Part shown: positions 15,298 through 23,399 of the stretch, piece after piece
Position numbering within the stretch: position 1 is the stretch's first letter
Layout of the letters: every line of letters starts with the position of its first letter
Translations under genes and position numbers: made by a program
Source: Evtepia sp.
Lineage (GTDB): Bacteria > Bacillota > Clostridia > Oscillospirales > Oscillospiraceae
Direction of reading: 5' to 3'
Length of the DNA: 25,024 bases
Assembly (NCBI GenBank): GCA_020025735.1
Contig: JAHHRP010000010.1
Span: 1 to 25,024, forward strand
The notes under the pieces: generated by a model
The model's input: only the letters and a program-made list of their open reading frames with translations
Database searches by the model: none
Told to the model about the DNA's origin: nothing

Positions 15298-16887
15298 ATG
15301 GTACGAATCACAAATTTGATCCTGCCCCCTGATGGAGATGAGGCGCTTTTACGGAAAAAAGCAGCCCGCGCTTTGGGGGTTCCAGTGAGCAAGCTTCACC
15401 GTTGTATCCCAGTGCGCCAGTCCATTGATGCTCGTAGGAAAGGAAATGTGCATTATGTCATGACGGTGGATGTCTCACTGCCCAAGGAGGCAGAAGTGGT
15501 TGCGCGTGCCAGAGATAAACGCATCACGCTGCAACAGGAAATGACACCGTATGCCTTTCCTGCTGTGACGCGAACCTCTCCCCATCGACCTGTGGTGGTG
15601 GGCAGCGGACCTGCCGGTTTGCTGGCCGGTTTGTGTTTGGCCCGTGCGGGACTTGCCCCCATCGTACTGGAGCGAGGCCAGGCACTGGAGCAGCGGGTGA
15701 AGGATGTGGCGTCCTTTTGGCAGGGGGGAGAGCTGAACCCCGAGTCCAACGTACAGTTTGGTGAGGGCGGTGCGGGGACGTTTTCTGATGGCAAGCTAAC
15801 CACCGGGACGCACGATCCCCGACGTTCCTTTGTAATGGCGGCTTTTGTGGCAGCGGGTGCGCCAGCGGATATTCTATGGTCACACAAGCCCCATGTGGGC
15901 ACAGACCTGCTGCGGAATGTGGTGAAAGCGCTGCGGGAAGAGATCAAGGCCCAGGGCGGGGAAGTCCGGTTTGGCCATCGGCTGGAAGGGTTGACCATTT
16001 CTCGTAATCATTTAACGGAGATCACAGTGGATCAAGGGGGAAGTCATTATACCATGGTCTGTGATGCGTTGATTCTGGCTCCTGGCCATTCAGCGCGGGA
16101 TACGTTTCAGATGCTTCGTGACGCCGGGGCAGCGATGGAACAAAAGCCCTTTGCCATTGGGGTGCGGATTGAGCATGTGCAGGAGCGGATCAGCCGGGCG
16201 CAGTTTGGAGAGAGTTGGGAAAAGTTTCCTCCTGCGGACTATAAGCTGGTTGCCCATCTGCCCAATGGACGTGCGGCCTATACATTTTGCGTTTGTCCGG
16301 GTGGGCAGATTGTGGCGTCAGCCTCTGAGCATGGGGGTGTTGTGACCAATGGAATGAGCAGCCGAGCACGGGATGGAGCATTCATCAATGGCGGTTTTCT
16401 AGTGAGTGTTGGCCCCGGCGACTTTGGCAGTGATGATCCTTTGGCTGGCGTGGCGTTTCAGCGGCTGTGGGAGGAAAAGGCTTACGCCTTTGGACGACCA
16501 GGCTATGAGGCACCAGCCCAGCGGGTGGGAGATTTCCTTCGCGGTCTGCCCAGCCCCAATGGTCTGACCAACCGGAGTACCTATCGACCGGATGTCTGTT
16601 TTGGGGATCTGCGCCAGACGCTGCCGGGCTATGTAACGGATGCCCTGGCCCAGGCGCTGCCTGCTTTTGATCGGAAGTTACGGGGGTTTGCTGCCCCAGA
16701 TGGACTGATGGTAGGGGTAGAGACCCGCTCCTCCTCTCCTGTGCGTCTGCTGCGCGATGGGAGTTTACAGTCAAATCTTCGTGGGCTGTATCCTTGCGGA
16801 GAGGGGGCTGGATATGCTGGCGGCATTATTTCAGCGGCAGTGGACGGAGTCCGGGTGGCAGAGGCGGTAGCGCACCCAGTGATATGA
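15298..16887 (+). CDS. FAD-dependent oxidoreductase of the COG2509 type
   Basis: A 529-residue flavoprotein of unknown substrate. The first 75 or so residues form a small N-terminal domain (RITNLILPPDGDEALLRKKA) common in this uncharacterised family. The Rossmann FAD motif VVGSGPAGLLAGLCLA is near residue 100, ending in the ribose-binding ERG. SNVQFGEGGAGTFSDGKLTT follows, and the C-terminal GLYPCGEGAGYAGGIISAA is the second FAD contact. No signal peptide or membrane segment is seen. ATG 15298 follows GGAGAGAGG; the upstream in-frame start at 15184 would run through the terminator hairpin. The gene sits between the editing protein and glnS, with no functional hint from either. It is not a thioredoxin reductase: no CxxC redox pair is visible. 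Confidence 0.85.
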   Translation: MVRITNLILPPDGDEALLRKKAARALGVPVSKLHRCIPVRQSIDARRKGNVHYVMTVDVSLPKEAEVVARARDKRITLQQEMTPYAFPAVTRTSPHRPVVVGSGPAGLLAGLCLARAGLAPIVLERGQALEQRVKDVASFWQGGELNPESNVQFGEGGAGTFSDGKLTTGTHDPRRSFVMAAFVAAGAPADILWSHKPHVGTDLLRNVVKALREEIKAQGGEVRFGHRLEGLTISRNHLTEITVDQGGSHYTMVCDALILAPGHSARDTFQMLRDAGAAMEQKPFAIGVRIEHVQERISRAQFGESWEKFPPADYKLVAHLPNGRAAYTFCVCPGGQIVASASEHGGVVTNGMSSRARDGAFINGGFLVSVGPGDFGSDDPLAGVAFQRLWEEKAYAFGRPGYEAPAQRVGDFLRGLPSPNGLTNRSTYRPDVCFGDLRQTLPGYVTDALAQALPAFDRKLRGFAAPDGLMVGVETRSSSPVRLLRDGSLQSNLRGLYPCGEGAGYAGGIISAAVDGVRVAEAVAHPVI

Positions 16888-16928
16888 CAGGATTCCCTTG
16901 AAAAATCGGTACTTTTTGGAAGTTTCGG

Positions 16929-16958
16929 TTGCAATCAGTCCATGAAACGGTGTATAAT
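16929..16958 (+). promoter_or_regulatory. Promoter of glnS
   Basis: TTGCAA (16929-16934) and a perfect TATAAT (16953-16958) are 18 bases apart. The leader is about 40 bases, so there is no room for a T-box. Confidence 0.7.
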
Positions 16959-17002
16959 AAAGTATTATTGACACAAACGGTGAGATAAAAGGAGTGACGA
17001 CC

Positions 17003-18697
17003 ATGGCGGAAGAAACCATGAGCACCAATTTCATCCACAGCATCATTGAGGAAGAATTACAGCCTGGTGGCCGCTGCGAGGGCAAGCAGGTTCACACCCG
17101 CTTCCCGCCAGAGCCCAACGGTTATCTCCATATTGGTCATTGTAAGGCATTGACCATTGATTTTGGTACGGCAGAAAAGTATCAGGGGATCTGCAATTTG
17201 CGAATGGATGATACCAACCCGGCCAAGGAGGACACAGAGTATGTTGAGGCCATTCAGGAGGACATTCACTGGCTGGGATTTGACTGGGCAGACCGGTTCT
17301 ACTACGGTTCGGATTATTTTGAAAAGACCTACCAGCTTGCTTTGGATCTGATCCGAAAAGGATTGGCTTATGTCTGCGAGCTTACGCCAGAGGAGTTCCG
17401 AGCCTACCGTGGGGACACCAATACGCCTGCCAAGAGCCCATGGAGAGATCGGCCAATGGAAGAGAGTCTGGATCTGTTCCAACGGATGCGTCAGGGGGAG
17501 TTTCCAGAAGGAAAGTATACTTTGCGGGCCAAGATTGACCTGGCTTCTGGCAATTTTAATATGCGTGACCCGGCGCTTTACCGTATCCGGTATATTGAGC
17601 ATCACCGTCAGGGAACAAAGTGGTGCATTTTCCCCATGTATGACTTTGCCCACCCCATCCAGGATGCGCTAGAGGGGATTACGCACTCGCTGTGTTCTTT
17701 GGAGTATGAGAACCACCGGCCACTTTATGATTGGGTGGTGGAACACTGTGACCTGCCCAGCAAGCCCCGGCAGATTGAGTTTGCTCGTTTGGGGATCAAC
17801 TACACTGTTTTGTCCAAGCGGAAGCTGCGGGCATTGGTGGAGGAAGGCCGAGTAGCTGGCTGGGATGACCCAAGGATGCCTACGTTGTGTGGTCTGCGTC
17901 GGCGCGGCTACACGCCCAAGTCCATTCGGAATTTCTGTGAGCGGATTGGAGTGTCCAAAGTGGATTCCACGGTGGACTGGGCCTTTTTGGAGTCTTGTCT
18001 GCGGGAGGACCTGAATGAGACGGCCCAGCGGGTGATGGCCGTGCTGCGTCCCGTGAAGCTGACCATTACCAATTATCCTGAGGGGCAGTCGGAGACGGTC
18101 ACGGTGGAGAACAATCCCGTAGACCCTGCTGCTGGAGAACGGGAGGTTCCTTTTTCCCGACACCTGTATATTGAGGCGGATGACTTCATGGAGACGCCGA
18201 TCCCGAAGTACAAGCGTCTGGTGCCGGGCGGTCAGGAATGCCGCTTAAAGGGAGCCTACCTTATTCGCTGCACTGGCTGCGTAAAGGACGAGAACGGACA
18301 GGTGGTTGAGGTATTGTGTGAGTATGATCCCGACTCCCGTGGCGGCAACCCTGCCGATGGTCGAAAGGTAAAGGGGGCTACGATCCACTGGGTGGAGGCA
18401 GACACGGCTGCGGATGCTGAGGTCCGCCTGTATGATTCTCTTTTTACCGATCCTGCGCCAGATGGGCCGGAGAAGAATTTCTTGGATTGCCTTAACCCCG
18501 ACAGTCTGCAAATACTCACTGGCTGCAAGGTTGAGAAGGGATTGGCAGAGGCTGCTATGCCACAGCCTGGGAAGACGGCTACGGCCTATCAGTTTATGCG
18601 GCAGGGATATTTCTGCTTGGACAATCAGGATGCATCCCCAGACCATCTGGTGTTCAACCGGAGTGTTTCTTTGAAGGACAGTTTTAAGAAAAAATAA
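17003..18697 (+). CDS. glnS: Glutaminyl-tRNA synthetase
   Basis: A class I aminoacyl-tRNA synthetase charging tRNA-Gln with glutamine; 564 residues, close to E. coli GlnS. The N-terminal PEPNGYLHIGHCKA carries the HIGH motif, MDDTNPAKEDTEYVEAI is the ATP/substrate stretch, and VLSKRKL is the KMSKS equivalent. NRQ-type discriminators are replaced by the GlnRS-like region around IYPMYDFAHPIQD (here FPMYDFAHPIQD), and the C-terminal half is the beta-barrel anticodon-binding region of GlnRS rather than the helical domain of bacterial GltX. ATG 17003 has AAAAGGAG 8 bases upstream; the GTG at 16994 lies within that site. Many Firmicutes make Gln-tRNA indirectly through GatCAB, so a direct enzyme here points to an acquired gene (inference from family distribution). 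It is transcribed alone. Confidence 0.96.
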   Translation: MAEETMSTNFIHSIIEEELQPGGRCEGKQVHTRFPPEPNGYLHIGHCKALTIDFGTAEKYQGICNLRMDDTNPAKEDTEYVEAIQEDIHWLGFDWADRFYYGSDYFEKTYQLALDLIRKGLAYVCELTPEEFRAYRGDTNTPAKSPWRDRPMEESLDLFQRMRQGEFPEGKYTLRAKIDLASGNFNMRDPALYRIRYIEHHRQGTKWCIFPMYDFAHPIQDALEGITHSLCSLEYENHRPLYDWVVEHCDLPSKPRQIEFARLGINYTVLSKRKLRALVEEGRVAGWDDPRMPTLCGLRRRGYTPKSIRNFCERIGVSKVDSTVDWAFLESCLREDLNETAQRVMAVLRPVKLTITNYPEGQSETVTVENNPVDPAAGEREVPFSRHLYIEADDFMETPIPKYKRLVPGGQECRLKGAYLIRCTGCVKDENGQVVEVLCEYDPDSRGGNPADGRKVKGATIHWVEADTAADAEVRLYDSLFTDPAPDGPEKNFLDCLNPDSLQILTGCKVEKGLAEAAMPQPGKTATAYQFMRQGYFCLDNQDASPDHLVFNRSVSLKDSFKKK

Positions 18698-18760
18698 AAT
18701 CCGACGTGGGAAAGCTGGCATTTTTGGGGAAAGCAGGGAAGAGAAAAACCCTTCTTTACC

Positions 18761-18789
18761 TTGCGAAATGTTGAGATTTCTGGTACAAT
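18761..18789 (+). promoter_or_regulatory. Promoter of the orphan membrane-protein gene
   Basis: TTGCGA (18761-18766) and TACAAT (18784-18789) are 17 bases apart. A small CCCCC-TTT-GGGGG hairpin (about 18810-18821) lies in the leader. No clear terminator for glnS was found ahead of this promoter. Confidence 0.65.
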
Positions 18790-18857
18790 AAAAAGGATCA
18801 TGTAAGGTCCCCCTTTGGGGGAGAATTGTTCCTGGAATTGGGAGTGTTTTCACAGAT

Positions 18858-19664
18858 ATGAAGAAAAACGAGATCAAAACCGGAAGCAAGAAGCCACCTG
18901 AGGTCAAAACACGGGAGCAGCTGGAAGACCGCGCATTTAACCGAATGCTCATTTGGCTAGCTGCTGTGGCTGTGGTGGAAGTAGTCATGGTGATCATCAA
19001 CCGTTTCTACATTCACATCCGGGCTGGTGAGTTGGGAATGAAAATTCCCTTGTACAACACGCTGACCGTTTTCCCCATTGTGGGTGTGGTACTGTTTGTG
19101 GCTTTTTTGCTTTTGGCCCGTAAGCGATACCAAGCGTATCAGGCAGAGGGTGGCAAGGATGGCTTTGTACAGTTGGTCTTAGCCTTTGGCTTTTTGGCCT
19201 TGGGTGGCTTTGGCTTCCTGATGCGGAACTTGAGTGCTGCCACTGCGCCGATGGTTCTAGCAGTGATCCCCGGTCTTGGTGTACTCATTATGGTGTTTTA
19301 CCTCTATCAGAAAGAGTTTCTGGGGTGTGCTACGGTGGGTGCAATGGGCCTTCTGGGTTTGTGGATCTACCGTGTCTTTACCACGGGCAGTCTGTATTAT
19401 GCTTACCTTGCTTTCACCTTGGTGGTGGCTGTGTTGGGCATTGTGCTGGCGGTAAAGCTGAAAGGGACTGGTGGAGTGTGGAAGGAACGCACCATCCTCC
19501 AGCCTGATGCTGTCTATCTGACTTATTACCTTACCGTGGTGGTCACCCTTGTGCTGCTAGTGGCACCACTGGTCTTAGGGGCTGCGGTAGCGTACTATGC
19601 TATTTGGGTAATGGCGGCTTGGATGTTTATCTTGGCTGTGTATTTCACCTCCAAGTTGATGTAA
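18858..19664 (+). CDS. Polytopic membrane protein of unknown function
   Basis: I do not recognise this 268-residue protein. A charged N-terminal tail of about 30 residues (rich in Lys and Glu) should lie in the cytoplasm. About eight hydrophobic segments follow, roughly at 32-50, 66-86, 103-121, 127-147, 154-172, 176-198, 218-240 and 243-264, with very short loops. No enzymatic motif, substrate-binding signature or signal peptidase site is seen. The start ATG 18858 has only a distant GGGAG (13 bases away), so translation may be weak. The gene stands alone between its own promoter and a strong bidirectional terminator. Similar lone membrane proteins are common near glnS-type housekeeping genes in clostridia, but I cannot assign a role. 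Confidence 0.75.
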   Translation: MKKNEIKTGSKKPPEVKTREQLEDRAFNRMLIWLAAVAVVEVVMVIINRFYIHIRAGELGMKIPLYNTLTVFPIVGVVLFVAFLLLARKRYQAYQAEGGKDGFVQLVLAFGFLALGGFGFLMRNLSAATAPMVLAVIPGLGVLIMVFYLYQKEFLGCATVGAMGLLGLWIYRVFTTGSLYYAYLAFTLVVAVLGIVLAVKLKGTGGVWKERTILQPDAVYLTYYLTVVVTLVLLVAPLVLGAAVAYYAIWVMAAWMFILAVYFTSKLM

Positions 19665-19728
19665 CGGTGTACGAACACGGAACCGGAGGCAAAGAAGCAT
19701 CCTGCCAAAGCGATAGAATTCGTAAAAC

Positions 19729-19768
19729 AAAAATGGAGCGTATCGAAAATCCGATACGCTCCATTTTT
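19729..19768. terminator. Bidirectional terminator (first copy of a paired hairpin)
   Basis: A perfect 17-bp stem pairs 19729-19745 with 19752-19768 around a 6-base loop; the arm core is ATGGAGCGTATCG. A-rich and T-rich ends on both sides let it stop the membrane-protein transcript (+) and the thiN transcript (-). A second hairpin with almost the same arms lies at 21239-21275. Confidence 0.9.
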
Positions 19769-19816
19769 TACAAGATAATGCGTTCTCATGGATTGAACCG
19801 CAGGGAACGCGTTGGA

Positions 19817-20437
19817 TCAAGGCAACTCCCAGCAGACAAGCAGACAGCCATCCGTGACTTGGATTTCTATGGGGTCTCCTTGGAAGTGATTGCTCACCCC
19901 AAGAGGGAAAAAAGGGGAGAGAGAGGCATTGTCCAGGGGATACTGTCCGCCACGGATAGAAACCCCCTGGGCCTCTGCACCCAGGCAGAAGAGGGAGAAA
20001 ATCCCTTCTTTGCGAGCAGGCAGGGTGAGTTTGCCATTCCATAGGGCGGTGGAGACGTAGTGCTCGTCGTATAGGTACCCTACGGCGTTCCGTTGGGCAA
20101 GGTAGGCAAGAGATTGGAGGTTTGCTAACGTATGATCCATTCGTCCTCCTGTGCCGCCATAGAGATGAAAGGTGCGGCAGCCTTGTTCTAAACCGTACTT
20201 GATCGCCAACATGGTATCGGTGTCATCCTTTTCTACGGGGAAAGTGTGATGGGGAATTGTCTGGGGGAGGTGTTTCAGGGAGTCGAAATCACCCAGTAAG
20301 AGGTCGGGGATGATGCCAGCAGCTTGACAGTGACGGTAGCCACCGTCTGCGGCCAGGACGAGATCCCCTGGAGCAGGGGAGATGGGCAGGCCAAAGAAAG
20401 GTCCTGCACCGAAGATGAAGCAAATGGGATGGGGCAT
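19817..20437 (-). CDS. thiN: Thiamine pyrophosphokinase
   Basis: Transfers pyrophosphate from ATP to thiamine, giving thiamine diphosphate in the cytoplasm; 206 residues, usual for bacterial ThiN. Motifs in order: AADGGYRHC (residues about 30-38), LLLGDFDSL, EKDDTDTMLAI (metal and ATP region) and GGTGGRMDHTLANL (substrate loop). The C-terminal beta domain carries LDNASLSP and ends VCWELP. ATG 20437 has AAGGAG 8 bases upstream, better than the GTG at 20446, which overlaps that site. It is divergent from the HAD hydrolase. A weak promoter (TGGTCA, 17 bases, TATCAT) can be placed in the shared intergenic space. No THI riboswitch is seen, consistent with a salvage kinase expressed constitutively. 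Confidence 0.93.
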   Translation of the reverse strand: MPHPICFIFGAGPFFGLPISPAPGDLVLAADGGYRHCQAAGIIPDLLLGDFDSLKHLPQTIPHHTFPVEKDDTDTMLAIKYGLEQGCRTFHLYGGTGGRMDHTLANLQSLAYLAQRNAVGYLYDEHYVSTALWNGKLTLPARKEGIFSLFCLGAEAQGVSIRGGQYPLDNASLSPFFPLGVSNHFQGDPIEIQVTDGCLLVCWELP

Positions 20438-20494
20438 AGGGGACACTCCTTTTCAGAGAGGAATTTTTTCCTATGATACCATGTTCTGCTGCCC

Positions 20495-20523
20495 TTGACC
20501 AGAGGGCATTTTTTTGATAGACT
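20495..20523 (+). promoter_or_regulatory. Promoter of the HAD hydrolase gene
   Basis: TTGACC (20495-20500) and TAGACT (20518-20523) are 17 bases apart. The spacer contains the right arm of a small hairpin (TGCCCT/AGGGCA) followed by seven T, an odd arrangement noted in the findings. Confidence 0.55.
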
Positions 20524-20558
20524 AAGCCGATTAACAGGAGGAAAAGGAGGGGTGCATC

Positions 20559-21206
20559 ATGATCCGAGGAGCCATATTTGATGCCGATGGCACACTGCTG
20601 GACTCTATGGGGATGTGGGACACAGTAGGAGAGCGCTATCTGCGAGGGCTGGGGATCGTACCTGGACCAGGATTGCGGGAGATCATTTTTCCCATGAGTT
20701 TGTCCCAGTGTGCAGCCTACTTGCGAGAGCAGTATGGGTTGCCTTTGACCTGTTTGGAGATCGAGGCGGGCATCAACGATACCATCCTGAGATTTTATCG
20801 GACCCAGGTGGAGGCAAAGCCAGGTGCCCGGGATTTTTTGCAGGCACTGCGCCACCGTGGAGTGAAGACCTATCTGGCGACCGCTACAGACCGGGCAGTG
20901 ATTACTGAGGGGTTGGATCGGGCAGGTCTACTGTCCCTGCTGGATGGTCTGGTTACCTGTGGGGATCTGGGGGTGGATAAGAACGTCCCTACGATTTTCC
21001 ATTATGCGCGAGAGCAGATGGGGACTGCGCCCCAGGAGACGTGGGTCTTTGAGGATGCAGTACATGCGGCACGTACCGCCAGACAGGCGGGCTATCGGGT
21101 GGCTGGTGTGGCCGATCCGTACAGTGACCAGGAGGCTCTGCGAGCTGCTTGTCATATTTATCTGCCCGATCTGACAGATTTTCCTGGGTTTTATACCCGT
21201 GCGTAG
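20559..21206 (+). CDS. HAD-superfamily phosphatase (phosphoglycolate phosphatase/beta-PGM type)
   Basis: A 215-residue HAD hydrolase of subfamily IA. Motif I is FDADGTLLDSM at residues 6-16, with both aspartates present (nucleophile and acid/base). The helical cap covers about 18-85. Motif II is the Thr/Ser of YLATATD near 110, motif III the Lys in GVDKNVP near 146, and motif IV the acidic pair in VFEDAVHAARTARQAGY near 166. The Asp two after the nucleophile supports phosphatase or phosphoglucomutase chemistry; the cap does not tell the substrate. ATG 20559 follows GGAGGGG. It is divergent from thiN and ends at the second copy of the paired terminator. Confidence 0.9.
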   Translation: MIRGAIFDADGTLLDSMGMWDTVGERYLRGLGIVPGPGLREIIFPMSLSQCAAYLREQYGLPLTCLEIEAGINDTILRFYRTQVEAKPGARDFLQALRHRGVKTYLATATDRAVITEGLDRAGLLSLLDGLVTCGDLGVDKNVPTIFHYAREQMGTAPQETWVFEDAVHAARTARQAGYRVAGVADPYSDQEALRAACHIYLPDLTDFPGFYTRA

Positions 21207-21238
21207 AACGGGGGAAAAGCTGCCATAAGGGGCCAAAG

Positions 21239-21275
21239 AAATGGCGCGTATCCCAATGGGATACGCGCCATTTTT
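21239..21275. terminator. Bidirectional terminator (second copy of the paired hairpin)
   Basis: A 16-bp stem pairs 21239-21254 with 21258-21273 around an AAT loop; the arm core is ATGGCGCGTATCCC, and T at 21271-21275 follows. On the minus strand the stem is followed by TTTCTTT. It lies between the convergent HAD and lysozyme genes and serves both. Confidence 0.88.
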
Positions 21276-21304
21276 CATTTGGGATGCTCATTGCATAGTT
21301 CAAT

Positions 21305-22786
21305 TCAGAATAAGGGAACCATGTGGATATTCATATCTACATTCCCTTTGATCCCTGGGACTTTGCCGGTGCTGGAATACTGCCACAGGTTGAAGTGATA
21401 ATAGAAGGTAGGGGTTGGGTTGTACTGGGCCAGCCACAGAGGGAAGTCTACCAACTTAGCCAGGTCAAAGTGGAGGTAGAAATAGGTCAAGTTGGAGTAG
21501 ACCATGCTCTGGTACCCTGCATCTTCTACTGCCTGACAGAAGGCCACGGCACATTTGGTGAGCATGGCATCGGACAGCCCTTCGGTACGGGGATTGAGGG
21601 AACTGTCATAGGGTTCCCAGTCGAAGACAATGGGATAGGTAATGGAGTAACCTTGGAGCAGATCCATACAATACTGGGCCTCTTCCACAGCCTCGGCTTC
21701 AGTAATCGCTTGAGAGAAGAAGTAGACACCTACTTCAATGTCGTTTTCCAGTGCGCCTTGGATATTGGTTTCAAAATAACTGTCCTGAACGATGGCTCCA
21801 GTGCCGTAGCCACGGTAGCCCAACCGGATGATGGCGAAGTCCACGCCCGATTGCTTCACCTGAGCCCAGTCAATCTTTCCTTGATAGCGAGAGACATCAA
21901 TGCCAACCTTAGAGGTATAGGTGTCGCTGTCATAGGAGAGTATGCCGTTCTCATCGTACTGAAAGAGGGAGGAGTCATAGTTCCGCTTGGGCATGGTATC
22001 AACCACATAGACCTTCTTGTTGCCAAAATAGAAATAGTCGCGTTCTGGGTTGGTGGGTTTCTCTGGGTTGGTGGGTTTCTCCGGGTTGGTGGGTTTCTCT
22101 GGGTTGGTGGGTTTCTCTGGGTTGGTGGGTTTCTCCGGGTTGGTAGGTTTCTCTGGATCAGGCACGTTGGGGGGAGACTCTGGCTCTGTGGGGGGGACAG
22201 GTTTGTTGTTTTTCAGTTCGTAGACCCGGTGGATAACGGTGGTGATTTCTGCCCTGGAAATGGCACTCTGGGGGCGAAAGAGCGTTTGTCCATTGACCTC
22301 GGAGCCTTCGAAGATATTATGGTCATGGAGGATGAGAGCGGCTTCATCGGTCGTATCTGCGAAGGGGGACGGAGACTGACTGGTACGAGAGAGCGCCATA
22401 GCCCGGACAATAATCTCTGCGATTTGCAGACGGTTGATCGGGTCGTCCAGAGCCAGGCTTATATTCCCAGGAAGAAAGTCCTTTTGTTGGGCAAAGTAAT
22501 AGAAGCCGCTGGCCCAATGGTTGCTGATGGGGGGCTGATTCTCATAGCCAGCAGCGATGAGGATCAGCTTCAGTGCCTGCCCAAAGGTTACTTGCCCCTG
22601 AGGGGAGAAGGTGGTGTCAGTGGTGCCTTGCACTATATTGCTGTTATACAAGTCTTTTACATAGGTGTAGTACCAGTCATCTGGGGAAACGTCAGTGAAG
22701 GGAAGGTCACCGGCGGCCGAGGCAGGAAAAATTAGAGTTAAAGCGAGAATCAAAAGCAAAAAAAGGGAACAAACTCTTTGTTTCAT
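21305..22786 (-). CDS. Secreted SLH-domain GH25 lysozyme with PEKPTN repeats
   Basis: A secreted 493-residue peptidoglycan hydrolase. A signal peptide (1-25, hydrophobic LFLLLILALTLIF, cleavage near ASAA) is followed by three S-layer homology domains (about 27-200: FTDVSPDDWYYTYVKDL; DPINRLQIAEIIVRAM; FRPQSAISRAEITTVIHRVYEL), which bind the wall polysaccharide. A Pro-rich linker contains six PEKPTN repeats (about 211-246). The GH25 muramidase domain fills the rest: GIDVSRYQGKIDW carries the first catalytic Asp, IIRLGYRGYG follows, and FDWEPYD has the Asp/Glu pair. ATG 22786 has GAGG 8 bases upstream; the longer in-frame start at 23008 overlaps the preceding gene and would lose the signal peptide. 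It is the last gene of a three-gene minus-strand operon and probably acts in wall remodelling. Confidence 0.93.
   Translation of the reverse strand: MKQRVCSLFLLLILALTLIFPASAAGDLPFTDVSPDDWYYTYVKDLYNSNIVQGTTDTTFSPQGQVTFGQALKLILIAAGYENQPPISNHWASGFYYFAQQKDFLPGNISLALDDPINRLQIAEIIVRAMALSRTSQSPSPFADTTDEAALILHDHNIFEGSEVNGQTLFRPQSAISRAEITTVIHRVYELKNNKPVPPTEPESPPNVPDPEKPTNPEKPTNPEKPTNPEKPTNPEKPTNPEKPTNPERDYFYFGNKKVYVVDTMPKRNYDSSLFQYDENGILSYDSDTYTSKVGIDVSRYQGKIDWAQVKQSGVDFAIIRLGYRGYGTGAIVQDSYFETNIQGALENDIEVGVYFFSQAITEAEAVEEAQYCMDLLQGYSITYPIVFDWEPYDSSLNPRTEGLSDAMLTKCAVAFCQAVEDAGYQSMVYSNLTYFYLHFDLAKLVDFPLWLAQYNPTPTFYYHFNLWQYSSTGKVPGIKGNVDMNIHMVPLF
22047..22154. repeat. Six tandem 18-bp repeats coding for PEKPTN
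   Basis: Six head-to-tail copies of GGGTTGGTGGGTTTCTCT (read on the plus strand) vary at only one or two positions: the last base is T or C, and the sixth copy has an A in GGTAGG. The repeat is in frame and encodes the Pro-rich linker of the lysozyme. Copy number is likely to vary by slippage between strains. Confidence 0.95.
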
Positions 22787-22829
22787 GGGGAAAACCTCAT
22801 TATCTTTCTGTTGTTTCTTTCGGGATCTT

Positions 22830-23378
22830 TTAGGGGAAGTGATGGGGGAAGAGCTTTGGACGAAGGCGCAGCACATATAAGTCACTGACGCGGGAGAGAA
22901 GGACATCGTAAAGGACAAAGCAAAGGTTGCCCAGTGCCAGAGTTCCTGCCAGGAGTGGTTTTGTCCAAGCCTGTCCGGGATTCTCAACGATGGGCAGGCC
23001 AAGCACAAAGAAAGTTAGGGCGAAGATGAGTACCAGGGCGAAGTTGAACAGCAGGATCTTGATCACCCATTGCAGGGGCTTTTTTTTCAGATGCTGAATT
23101 TTTGGACGCATCAAAGGGTACCAACCGAAGAGGAGGAGGAAACAAAGAGCAGCTTCTTTGTCGGGGGCCAGTAACAGGCTCAGCAGGGATACGGCCCCAA
23201 AAAGCAGCCCACCTGTTTTGGTGCCCATCTCCCACACAACGGGGATGAGAAGCATCCCAGACAGGGCAGGACAGAGGTAGGTGGTGCTGGGGATGATGGT
23301 ACCCAACAGCATAATGGCCACCATGAGAGCGGCTAGAACACCGCACAGTGCCACGCGAAAGCTCAAACGGTTTTTCAT
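22830..23378 (-). CDS. Small polytopic membrane protein (ECF S-component-like)
   Basis: A 182-residue membrane protein with about five hydrophobic segments (roughly 8-29, 34-52, 55-72, 74-88, 104-126 and 140-162, the short ones uncertain). The N-terminal pattern, a short basic start then VALCGVLAALMVAIMLLG, resembles ECF-transporter substrate-binding (S) components, which begin with a small-residue-rich helix; I see no ligand-specific motif. ATG 23378 follows GGAGGTG by about 10 bases. It starts 21 bases after the stop of the permease gene and ends 43 bases before the lysozyme start, so all three are probably cotranscribed. An unrelated hypothetical membrane family is equally possible. Confidence 0.75.
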   Translation of the reverse strand: MKNRLSFRVALCGVLAALMVAIMLLGTIIPSTTYLCPALSGMLLIPVVWEMGTKTGGLLFGAVSLLSLLLAPDKEAALCFLLLFGWYPLMRPKIQHLKKKPLQWVIKILLFNFALVLIFALTFFVLGLPIVENPGQAWTKPLLAGTLALGNLCFVLYDVLLSRVSDLYVLRLRPKLFPHHFP

Positions 23379-23399
23379 CGAATAACATTCACCTCCACG

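Noticed and set aside
22047..22154. CRISPR-like array
   Set aside because: The 18-bp units are directly adjacent with no spacers and encode an in-frame Pro-rich linker.
21323..22735. 470-codon open frame on the plus strand
   Set aside because: It is antisense to the SLH-GH25 lysozyme, whose signal peptide, SLH and GH25 motifs are clear; the repeat keeps the opposite frame open.
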